Positions 1 to 12,700 of a stretch of 64,000 bases of DNA are shown in pieces. The stretch is taken from positions 14,981,328 through 15,045,327 of the forward strand of contig NC_039480.1 of assembly GCF_003590095.1 (NCBI RefSeq), read 5' to 3'. Made by a program: the position numbers and the translations under genes. Position 1 is the first letter of the stretch. Each line of letters opens with the position of its first letter. The notes under the pieces were generated by a model, which made no database searches, was not told the origin of the DNA, and saw only the letters and a list, made by a program, of their open reading frames with translations. Origin of the DNA: Trichoplusia ni. Taxonomy: Eukaryota; Arthropoda; Insecta; Lepidoptera; Noctuidae.

Positions 1-46
1 AACACATTGCTTTAACATTGTGACTCATAATTCAAACTCTACTTAC

Positions 47-739
47 CGGATTTCTTGGAAAATTCTGAACCAATTTAACAACTCCTTATATGGAGCGAGT
101 TACAATTTTAATTACATGACACACTGTCATAAATCTTAAAAATTAATTTATTGCCAAGTTATCCTATGTATAGGATTTAAACATACCTTTCTGTTTCTCA
201 TAGCCGGCTTCGTTGAAGTAGGGCTCGGCGTTGAGGATGAGCCCCTGCAGCGACACGATGACCTGCAGCAGTGAGCTGTCCTTGCCCCACACCTCTACGC
301 CCCGGCCTGACCATGTGCCCAGTAGGGACACGCACACCTGACATATTCAACAGATTTAGTTGCTGACGTCCATTATAATTAGCACTAGCTAGCTAGCTCA
401 AACTAGCATTAAACTTGGCTGTGTTTAGCGCTGACCCGTCCAAAAAACAAATTCAGTGATATTCTCGAAAATGTAGCTCGCGTTTTAGTTATGAACAAAA
501 CTTTTAACATAAGAAGCCGTCTAAAGACAGTAGTTCTTTACCTTGCCATCTTCGTACAGGTTGGGGTTGAGACGGTCGGTGCAGTAGGAGTGGTAGTGGC
601 AGAGCGGCGGCGCGCGCGGGTACTCGCCGCCGAGCTGCACGTCGAACACGAACAGCCCGCCCTCGTAGGGCGTCTTCGTGGGGCCCGCGATCATCACGGA
701 CAGTAAGTCGATGCGGTCCTCGTAGCCGCGGACCCATAC
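47..739 (-). other. UBC catalytic-core exons of the UBE2O gene
   Basis: Three consecutive exons (739-542, 337-187, 84-47) encode the E2 core. The first reads GYEDRIDLLSVMIAGPTKTPYEGG and ends in NPNLYEDGK; the second opens with VCVSLLGTW. The cysteine codon at 334-332 is the thioester-forming residue by family position. As in other UBE2O proteins the usual E2 HPN motif is not present; the matching stretch is CHYHSYC. The 38-nt last visible exon gives GVVKLVQNFPRNP, matching the helix that follows the core in the family. Confidence 0.85.
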
Positions 740-3700
740 CTATGACATGGACAATGGTACTACATATATTAAACAGAAGAAAAACATTACAAAGTTTAAA
801 ATTTATACTCGCAGGACAGATAAAATTAGATAAAACATTATTAAATAAACAGTACCATAAGACGGAGAAAAAATTGAGTTTACATAAAAATGTTTAATCA
901 AAATTACATTATGAAATGTTTGCAATTTTCATGTTGTCTTGTCCAAATCATAATAAAGACTTTCGTTTTAGATTTTAGTTCCCGACGTTTCGAAACCTTT
1001 GCAGGTATCATGGTCACGGGCAGACTGAGATGGCGTTCGTCTTGACAGGAGATGTTGCTCGTTCTACCTTCATATTTTAATTAATTATTTGTGGTCCGAC
1101 CTACGCAGTATGAGCTCACTGTGTCTTGATGTCTTGCAGCGCTGCTCTTGGGTTTGGCCTTGAGTTTATTTATTATTGGATCCCAAGTAGGTGATATCTT
1201 CCAGCCATCTTCTCTATTGAAATTAGGGTGTTTTTTAATCTCAATAGCCTCGCGAAACATCCTAGGTAGGAATTTGGATCTTTTAGTCTGCCCGTGACCA
1301 CGGGAACTAAAATCTAAAATTAAACCGCGATAAAATCCGTAAAAGTAGTTTCATTTCAATGTCTAACATTCGCGTAAACCTAAGAAACCACTAAAGACTT
1401 TCGTTTCTATACACCCTGAAAATGCCTCTATTTGCCCCGTTTTACTTAAATAATCAATATGGATAAGATTGCAATACACAAACATAAATCTCTACAAACT
1501 ACACAGCCACTGAATTATACAAGACTGAGACTACTATAGAAAAAAAAATGATAAACTCACCCCGGGCGGCAGATCACTTTTGAGCAGTTTAATCTCCCTC
1601 TTGACAGCGGAGTAGAAGGTCCTGGGTTCGGAGGGCTGCAACATAGAGAGACGGAACCTGTGGCCGGCGGGCGCGGATTCCAATATACAGAAGCCCTCGC
1701 CGGCCTCCTTCTGGTCGTCGATCATGGGGGGGATGGTCTCCATTTCAGCCTCTTCTGTGCCTTCTGCTGTTGCGAGAGGTGCTGTGTCTGATCCACCTGG
1801 TAGAGAATAAAGTATTTTCAGTCTGGTGAAATAAATGATGTGACGCGATAAGCTGAGATACTTGATAACAGTAACTTCTACTTTAAACTTCACTGATCAA
1901 TCTATATTTAATAAAGAACCACCAAGCAGAAACTTGTGGAATTACAGGCGTATTTATTAAAAAATAAAACATCAAACTCGCTGTGATAAGTAATAGTACA
2001 TTGTGTTTGGGAACATCAATTTGTATTTTCCTTACAGCATAAGCATTGATGGTGTGTCCTATGAGTTATAACGAGAATATAACACAATTTAATGTTATTT
2101 TTTTGATCTCACTTAACTAACGCATCAAACAGAAAAAATATCTCAAAGTATCAATCAATTACCGTCTGTTTTAGCCTGTGTCGCTGTGGTAGCGTCTTTG
2201 ACATCCGCAGCTTTAGCCTCGCCCTTGTCCTCCTCCGCCAGGCTGACCACCAGGGCGCCGTACTGACTACAATCATACACACAAATCATTACAACAGCTA
2301 AATACACAATCACCTGAAATGTAAAGGGTATCAACATTATTTTGATGTATAATACAAACAAGTAAATAGAAGGACAGTTTTGAATTGTTTTGTTCTAACC
2401 TCACTAAATGCTAAAGAAGTCTTTCTATGTTCAAATTACGTACATGATTCAAAATACTTTGTACTGTTCTCTTTAACTAAATGAATAGAAAATTTACTTA
2501 TTGGGGATTTATTGTCTAATAAGACATTTACAAGGTGGCATAAAGACATAATAATAAGCGCATAATATATAGAATCTGAAGCTTACCTATCGAAAGAACT
2601 TAAAAAAAGGTTATCAAAATTAATATTTATATTGTTAACCTATATACCAAGAGTAATATACAATAACAAATGATACAACAGGAGACGGGAGCTAACCAAT
2701 TGGATGACAATACATCAGTACCATGCATAATCAACAAGGGACTATCGTACATTCAACTGATGCAAGACTTACATTAAACATTACTATACAATCGTCACAA
2801 TATTGGGCATATCGGAAATCAGAGAAATTAAGTTACCACTTTTTTTACGAGTCATCTACGAAACGAACATAAAATGAAACAAAAGATAAAAGAAATGCAC
2901 GAAATTACGAACACTAACAAAACAATGGGTAATGCTTTTAATACCAGGGTTAATGAAATAATATTAATTTATGACCAACGAAACAGAATAGCAGTCGACT
3001 TGAATTAGTCATTGTAAACTAAAATTCTAAAGTTAGGAGAAAGAAAGTGTAGTTTACGTTTCTGAAGGATATACATGCACTTCGACATAACTGGAATTAG
3101 GAAGACAAATAAGGCAACTGAAGAATCTTACTTCAAACAAGGTTCAAGAAACAAAACAACATAAAAATGATTAAAAACTCAAGTGAAGTTGAAACTAGAA
3201 GAAATTTGAGTAAATAATTAGAATCTAATACCAAATCAAACTAAGTTCTGTTAAAGAATCGGAAGGATCATCTTTTCCTAGAACTTTTGATATTGGGTTT
3301 AGGCTATTTACCAGAAATGCATATAATCTATTTGATTTAAAAGATCAGACACTTAGGTTTTTAGTACACAAAAGTGTTATTTACAACAAATTAGATTGTG
3401 TCCATAAAAATGTTATAGCACAATAAGAGCTTAATATGTTTTGTTTAGTAGGTCCCTCGAACACAGTACAACATATAATGAGATGCAAAATAAAAAATAT
3501 AAATGAATAAATAAACAAAACAAAACAATTACAAAAGCAATTTGGAAATCTGTACATTATCGTAATATAACTGAAATTAAAATAACAAATTTAAACGTAT
3601 ATATATTCGTATATATACTAAAAACGTATCTTACTATAACGATCATATATTGAAGTATAGTTGCAGGTATCGTTAACATATCAGCGTGTGCATAACGTCA

Positions 3701-6700
3701 CAAGACAATAACATTCAAAGCAAAGAGGATTATATCGCATGAAGGCAGTATTATGTCATAAGAGTAAGTATATACACGTGTATAAGCTAGAAACATGTAC
3801 AGAAGCCCAATTTAAATAAAAACATAAATTGAAATAAAACAATAAAGGAGGCTCACACTGAAAAGTGGTAGACTAAGTTCTCTTCAGACGCGTTTTGCTT
3901 TTTCATTAAGCTGTTAAGGAAATCGGCCAACTCTTGCGGCCTTCTCCTGCGGAATAAATATACTTTTATGTTATAAGACTTACTTAAAGTTCTTATTAAA
4001 TATATTACTATGTAATATTTAGTCTCCAAGTTATTTAATCCTAGACACTTTACAACAAACGTTAGTATCTGCTAATTAGTTTTTGTACATTGATATTTTA
4101 CTCATTTTGATTAAACATACCCTATTTTGTTTGAGTACATGGCGCTATATTATAAAGTATTAAAACTATTAAAAGCAAGTTTTTCTATCCCCCGTTAAAG
4201 TTTAAGCCGGATAAGCTTAACCTTCGGTGTCTTTAAAGGTGTTCAGATTGTCTGGCAAATCTAGGATTCCAACTATGATCGGCTGACCAAAAGACAACAA
4301 ATCATTTCAGCACCTTGGTTTTAATTACTTGTAAATACTGACACCGGTCAGTCGCAGGGTATCTTAAACTTACATCCTTGTGAATTTGTAATTTCCTCTT
4401 TGTGCAAATATTATTACGACAGCGATATTGCCAAACTTTAGCATCGCAAAAGGTGCGACTGACTTACTCTATAGTGGTTTTAAAACTTTATAATACGGCC
4501 TCTGAAATTAAAGTACGTATTAACCATGAGTATGTGCGTCGGATACACTTACCGACTAACTTCAGCGTGCGCTTTAATGAGTTGCGCGTGTATAAGAGAG
4601 CATAATTTGTAGCAGACGTTACGGCCCGGTCCTTGATCACCGTCATTCGTCTCCGCGCACGCTGCGAACAGAAATGTGTTAGAACAGTCTCGGTTTGGAA
4701 AGTAATATCCAATAATCTCGATATTTTAAGAGCTAACTTACGATTTTCACTGGTAGCGTTGTCATGTGTGACAAGTGTGTCTGAGCCGGTGGCCAGCGCC
4801 GGTTCTATATTTAAATGTAATGGTTTCTTGATTGTGCTGTTTTCCACCTACAAAACAATGGTGTTATTTATTGCCTCTTAGATGACTTGTTTTTTTTGTC
4901 TTACATTTTGTACTGATAAATTGTTGATTAAAAATTAGTCTGAGGATTTTAGAATAACTAAGTTTGTTTCAACATTTCACTTAACAGAGAAAGATTCCAT
5001 GACACTTCAGGCGACTCTTTGTTGAGTTAATCAATTATTACTGATTAAATAATATTATTATTGATTGGCTGATTACGCTGCACTATGAAGCTTTGTCTAG
5101 CAGTGTAACGGTCCAACAAAGCTTAACCCCAAGTTGCTATTCGCCTTTTGTGAGTACGGCAGTCAGTTAGCAATACATATATACCTGCATGGGTTCGACG
5201 GTAACATTAGCCGTGATGATGGGCCTGGCGGGCTTGTCGAGGTCGTCGTCCACGAGCATGGCGTCGGGCTCGGAGGGCGCGGGGTCGGGCGCGGGCTCGG
5301 CGGGCGCGGCGGCGGGCGCGGTGGGCGCGGCGGGCGCGAACAGCCGCGCCAGCTGCTCGTGCACGCGCCGCTCGCCCGCGCGCGGGGTGCTGGCGCCGCG
5401 CTCGCGGACACGCTCCAGCAGACCCTGCGGGGTACGGAACACCACATTATTATAAAAGACCGGGAGATAGCGCTGCAGTTTAGGTCGATCGTTTGCTACT
5501 TTATTCGATACACCTCAAATATTTGATAAGAAAACCAAGGTTCAGGTGTAGGTGGTTACGAAAGTGAATATTACGAAAGCCCCCGCACATACTTGTAAAT
5601 GTTTGTTTGTCTTTCATTCTATTCCTCCCCAAACTTTGTTAGGGTGTGGGTCCTCAATAAAAACAATAAGATTTTCATAAACCACTAAGTAATATAATTT
5701 AATCGGCCTTGATTTGTAAACATATCCACATAACCTTACGACTACGTAAAATTAACGGACAATTGAGTGAGCAAGGATGGCAAAAGTTAGTATTGAGTAA
5801 CTTACCAAAAAGTGGTCTTCATGGAAGAACGACGTTCCCATCAGGCGGTCTAAGAATCGGCAATCTTTGTACAGGTTTAGCAACTTGCGCATGATCTGCA
5901 AACAAAAACATATGTTGGGAGAGACAGATGGAGGTTTAACTTAGTTCTCATTTATTTATAATTGTATTATAATGCGCTAATAGCAGAATCCATTTAAATT
6001 GACTGTGGTGAACTTCCATTGCAATTTAGCAGCCATTTGAATAGTCTCGATGTGCGACTAGAAGATACCAGTTTGACATCTTTTATTGTTTTCCATTACC
6101 ATCTCATGCACTCATTCATGCATTACAATCTTTTGCAGTGGTTTTGCGTACACTAATATATGCCCAGTTATATCCAGTTAATTGGCTGGATCGCCGGGTC
6201 TAGGCCTGCGTTAGCCCGCCTACGTACCTCATGCGAGTCAGCTGCGGGATCTTTGTCGAAGATGTCGTTGAGTGCGCGACAGTTGTCGAAGGCTGTATGC
6301 AGCGTGGCCGCCAGCTGCGGCTGTAAGTGTACAAGCCACCTTGCCAGAGGCAGCAGGTTTACCTCTTGGCTCTGCAAGGTGGGGTGCTTGGCGAACATCT
6401 CCTCGAGCTTCCTCATGGCGATGCGTCCTCGCTCGATGTGCGCGGCCACGCGCGGCTCCAGCAGACGCGGCACGCCGGCGCCCGCGCCCTCGCCCGCCTC
6501 CGCCGCCACCGCGCCCGCCAGGCCCGCCTCTGTAACACAGGGTAGTGTTAAAACCATGCGTATTTGAGACAAAAAAAAATCATGAATACAAGGGGAAAAC
6601 TTCGCACGATGTGGTTCGCGCAAAGAGATAATAATTTATCATATAGAAGCACTTAATTTCATGCCTCCGACTGCAATTCTGTTTATACTGTTGCAAAAAA

Positions 6701-9700
6701 TTGAAAGACTACCGTGCTGATATTCCTAAGTGTACACATTGAATTTTTATCTTGTTTCAGTCTTTTCAGTTGATTTTTAATTGTAGTTATACATGCAGGC
6801 GGATTTTTTGTTTTTTTAATTATTATTTTATTTAAATTAAGATTCCTGAGAAAACATAAGCCTCCTCCCAGAAATGAAAGGATTTAGCATTGATCATCAC
6901 ACTAGTTCACCGTGTTTAAATCCAGGTTTTCTCCAATCCAATATATCAGTGCAGCAGTGGCGTCTCAAAACAAATTGTTTGACTAAGCACGTAGTAGTAG
7001 TTCACATTTTTTGGTTAGAGCCATGAAACACGTATACAGTGCGTACCTATATGCGGCGGCTGGTCGGGCGGCGTGGGCGGCAGCGGGTCGGGCGTGCGGG
7101 GCTCGGCGTCGTGCGCGGAGCTCTGCGTCTCCCACGAGTCCTCCGAGCCCGAGCCCTCCGAGCCCCACAGCTCGCCCTCCTCGCTGTCGTACTCGCCCAC
7201 CTAAGGGCAACAAAACAACACGTTTCAAAAAACCTGTGTTAAATGGACTGTCGGACTTTAGATAACACAGTGTGGCTGATCCGATTTCAACACTCCATTG
7301 TATAGTTGACGATTGAAATGCTATGCGAGGATTTTGAAGTAAAGATCAGAGCTCGTTTTAGAAATATTTAAGTGTCTATGCCAAGCGCGGACGACCGCTT
7401 TATACAGTCTTAATCTTTAGGCCTATAAATTTAAGGCGAGTATTCTATAATAATTCGGTAGTGGCGGTTCTGTGCTTTTTATATTTACATATGAAAATTA
7501 TTATTAGCTCCACAATGGCGCCATTGCAGCGCTCCCTAGGCCACCAATTTAACGGCACTTGAGATACAGGACAGGTATCTCAAATTTATTTAGAAGTTCT
7601 AAATTGATGAAGATATTTTTGTGCATTGGACATTATAAACGAGGCTTTCAGGTGTTGGCATTTAAAAATAAAAATATTAAAATACCTTATACAAGTCTTG
7701 AGGCCAGCACATGCTTGTGTGTCCGTCCACCCACCATACTTTAACACGACCCGACGGGAAGTTGTCGATCACCTAAAACAATACATTAGTTTATTTACAA
7801 GTGTTGCCATTTAAAACATCGTAATAGAGTAAAGATTAAGACAGGTCTAATCATTCTCTTTAAGTATACTCTCTGCAGTCTCTGTTAAACTAATACTCAT
7901 AAAAAGGATTGCACCATTTTTTGCACTTACAATGACACACGATAGGACTTCGAGTAGTCTGACTCTTTTACAAAGAAATAGAATTAACTGATTTAAGGAA
8001 GTGTGTATGTAGGCAGGCCCCAGTTTTAGATTGAGTGGTGACGGCGACAAAGGAGTGTTCTGTTTTAATAGAAATCAAAGTCTTTTTACATACCTGTCCC
8101 GCAGTACAGTTGGCGTCTTCCCCGGTGAAGTTGGCGACCCTGATGACGACCGTCCCGGGCCGGTACTGGAAGTCGGGGTGGTCCTTTAGGTCGTATACGC
8201 TGACTTCGCTTTCGTTCAACATCTGTGGCCTGTGGAAAAGAATCACGGGTTAAGGTTTTGTTTAAAGACGTTTGAAGACGATTAGGAGCTTCTATTTGGT
8301 ATACTAGCTACCAGAAAACTAATGGTATTGTTATGCACGATCTAATCGGCGATTGATCTGTCCGTGAATAGGTGATTACCATATCATATATCACTAGTTC
8401 CTCCGTGTTTTGGAAGGCAGGTTAAATTGTGAGTTTCGGCTGTTGTTTATACATATGTGTGACAGTCGCTACAGATAGTTAGAAGCTAGAAAGTCTGACA
8501 TCTAGGCGGACTAAAGGTTATTGGGTTTCCCAGGTAATTGGGTTGAGAAGGTCAGAAAGGCAGTTGGGTCCTTGTAAAACACCGGACTGGATGCCAACCC
8601 CGACATGAGGATAGTGGCTATTAACGCACTATAAGTGTCGCTTACAGTTTTTTTGAAAATAGATATAACAGATTTTGATGTCTTCCAACCAATTCAGATA
8701 CATTCAAAGCCTGAATTGAACATAGACTAAACTGCGATCACTACTATTTAGCATACTTTTTCTACACAAAACTATTCTTTATTCGTGACAGTATTGTTAT
8801 AATATAAAATATGTATTTCAACATACACAGGTTCGTCTGCACTGGTGTAGGTGCGGTACCAGTGCACGATGGCCGTGCGTCCGTGATGGTCCACACGCTG
8901 CACCACGCCGTATTCTCTGTGCTTCAGCTACGTAGAAACATTAACATTTAATTAAACATACATTGATGTTTACTGTTTAGTATATTAGGGAATTTTACAA
9001 CCGGGAGAATATTTCAAAATATGTTATGATTTTGTCTCAATGCTCAAAATGGAGGAGGAATGAAGGACTTTTTAAGCTTATTTTTAATGATCGCAAATAT
9101 CTAGTTTTTCTCATTTAGTGCCTAGTTGTGTTAAGTGAAAAAAGGGTGAGCATATGAAAAAGTGAATTAATTTAATTAGGTTATTTGCATAAGCAAAATA
9201 TAAAAAAATCTACATTACATTATCTTTTGGGTTGAGTAGGTCGAACAATTCGTACTGCTTCAGATGCTTATTAAGTATATTAGATAAAGCACTAACTATG
9301 GGGAGATTACGGTTAATACTTAGTAGATACAAGGTGGACAATCAAGACGTATTCGAATAAGTTACGGAAACAAATTAATAAAGGTAACCTGTTGGTTTTC
9401 TTCGATGTTCGCCGCCCCGCTGACCACGAAGTCGCCGGGGAAGCACTCCTGCCCGTCCAAGTGATGGATTGGGTATAGCTGTGTTGACGGTATGCCCATT
9501 TCTATTGTACCATCCTGCGTGAAACAAACTTATTATATCGTGTACTTTTATGTCCTGTTAGCTAGGCAAAGGCTGTAACTATATATATATATTTATATGA
9601 TTAAGGCCCGATTTTTTAATCGTCAGATAACTTTTATTTGAGGAATAAATATGGCCGTTTGACATATTTTCTATACAAAAGCTGTCAAAACGTCAAACAT

Positions 9701-12700
9701 ATTCGTCGAATAAAAGTTATCTTGCGATAGAAAAATCGGCCCTTATGTTCCATCGCGGGAAGTTTCACATACCTACATTCAAGTCACATGCACATTATTC
9801 TAAGTTTTTGTTGTTTGATGGTGATTTTGTCTCACTTGTCATTAATTATTATATTATTCAGATTCTTATTGTGCGTTTAAGATAATATTATTTGCTTATT
9901 TTGATTCAGGAAGTCGTGCGCAACAGCCGGTACTGTTTAGTGTGTCGTACCTGCCAGACGACGTTGGCGCGGCTGGTGGTGTGCAGCGTCTCGACGACGA
10001 CGCGGTCGCCGAGGCGCGGCGGCGGCGCGGGCGGCGCGCGGCGCACGGTGCGCTTGAGGCGCTTGCCGCGCAGCAGCCGCACCGCCAGCTGCGGGGAGCG
10101 CTTGCCGCGGCCTGACGCCGCCGACGAGCAGCGGGACGACCACGTCGCGCCACTATACCACGAAATTTCAATTAAATTAAATAATGTGACAGTTAATGAG
10201 TGCTATACCATCAATCAAGTCAGCTAACCGCGATCCACTGGACATAGAACACTACCGGGGTCCAGTTCCACTTTACGGTTAAAAATCTTATGACATGCGC
10301 GGCTACAACCATTATCTTCCAGTCATAGAACAATTTTGTAAATAAAAGTAACGTTCACTAAAATAAGATTACCATGATATATTCTATCAGCTCCCGCACT
10401 AAGGTGCATTTACTACCCGTCTTGACTAGATTTCACAAACATACAAATAATATTCGCTAAGACACCTAGACTTAGGCCAAGCATTCGAGGATCACACAAA
10501 TGTTCGTCCTACACGGGGGTCTAACCCACGACAAAGGTGGTAATGTCAACCACTCGGCTATCCGTGTAATCGAAAGACTGAAGAAAGAGCAATAAAACAT
10601 TTTTACTATTGAGCCACGTCAGTTACCTGTCAGTATCACTACCATCGCTGCTAGTATTCTCCCAGTTATCAGAATCGTCGTCGTTGAGAGCGGCCTCCGA
10701 CTTGCTGTCGCCGTTGAGCAACGAGGTGTCCTCGCGCGCCGGCTCAGGACTGAGGACGTGCGATCTAGTTAGCGCCGACATTAGACACACTGATCAGACC
10801 GTTACGGGTGTTCCGAGCTATATGCCTGAAGCGAGCGTAGCGATCATGTGTAGCAACTGGTTTGCATTTAACAAGCGTGTTTTGATGCTAGACATGCGTT
10901 GATATAGGCTTTTAAAGTAGGTGAATGGATTGGTCTTAAATGTAGAAATGCAGAAAGGCGAAAACAAATGAGAAATTATAATTGTGGGTTTTTGAATCAA
11001 AACATCTTATTAAGATTGTTTTACAGCATCCGAGGCTGAATACTGGTCGTTCTAAAGTTGAGGTTTGCCATGAGTATTTGAGATTAAGATTGAGTTAATT
11101 TAAAAAATGTTAAAAACAATCTTTGGATGTTGTTTTCTATCGTATCCAAAGTACTTGATTAAAAAAATAAAAAAGTTATCGTTTCATTGTGAAGCTCGTC
11201 CATCTTCCAGCTCCAGCATCATTTGTTAGGAACATGGAACACACTGTTCCCTTTTATTATTTTTTGCCTTCCTTAGTATTATTAATTAAACTAAATTAAC
11301 TACGTAAATCCATCACCAAGAGAATATACTTTAGTCCAACACCTTCAAAGCAGCAAAGCTTAGGCTGAAAACTTGAGACACACAAAAAAGGCATTATTTT
11401 AATACAATATGAAGCAAATCATTTTATATGCGTTAGGTTTAAGGCCGAGTTTAATGTATTTTTCTTTTAAGATATCACATTTAAAATAATTTGACTAAGA
11501 ACAAAATATATAAAATAGACCAGAAACTCTGACAATGAAATCAACATCTTTATCTCAAAGCAACAAAGTTAAATTTCCCAAACACTTTTATCAAAAACCG
11601 AACTACATTTAAAAGTACTATCCGCAATTTGATTAAAAGGTAATTATATCTTAATCCATGGATCATAGATCTACACATATATATCACTTTAATTCATTAC
11701 AACTAATTCCTATCTTCACTTAACATATCGCATCATAACCTCGGCCTTGTAGTTTCCCTCACCTGATGCCGGAGTCGTTCTTCTCCTCGGCGGCGTTGTC
11801 CTCCTGACTGCTGGCCATGGGCAGCGACACGTCCCCGATGGGCTCGATCTTGATGCTGGGGCACACCGGGTCCTTCACCACGTCCATCAAGAGATCCACT
11901 TCCATTTCGTCGGAGAAAGTCTGTGGGGAATTTTAAGTATCTTGGATTTATTCATGTTAGTCTCAATAAGTGAGCTGGCAAAATTTGTTTTGCCATTGAA
12001 ATAATTATTTAGGACATAAAAAAAATAATTACTATCTAGGTTTTTCAAAGGAGTTCAATAGCAATAATGAACAGATTTAAAAATCTAAAAACCCATGTTC
12101 TAAATGTCACTCCATTCAAATTTTATCAAACGGCTACAATAGATGGAGACCCGCTGGTTCGATTGTCGTACGCGACAAGCATTTGTGTGATCCTTGACTT
12201 AGTCTTCTAGGTTAGTATGTACTTTATACGTGTAAAAAACATTTAACACTATTGTGTCAATGTGTCTATACAGAAAAATATTTAGAAGAAAATCTTTTGA
12301 GACATTCTGTTGTGATTATGAAGTTTAATAAAAATGAATATTTAATGATAATGCTTGGTATATCAGATATAATTATTTGAGGTTACATACAAGTGTCACG
12401 ACTACTGTACTTCTGGGGATAATTGGGAGGGCTCGACGGACCGCCTCCCAAAATCACCCTACGCACGATGGACTCAGTAACCAAGTGCCGTAAGTACAGT
12501 CTAGTCTAGACAGATCGATATATAACTTACATCATGTTTAATTTTGCGGTGTGACGAGGCGCGTTTCTTTGGTCTGGAGGGCATGTGATCTATCGAGTTG
12601 GTCTCGGTTTTAGATGGCTTTTTTGATGGTCGGCTCTGCTTGCGTTGACTCCTGTAGTATTTACCTATGAGAAAAATAGAAAATAAATTAAAGTTTTAAT

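Noticed and set aside
5134..5526. Open frames on both strands rich in Gly, Arg, Ser or Pro
   Set aside because: These are shadows of the very GC-rich UBE2O exon 5424-5185; the true frame joins its neighbours in phase. The same applies to open frames at 6160-6567, 7011-7265 and 9892-10227.
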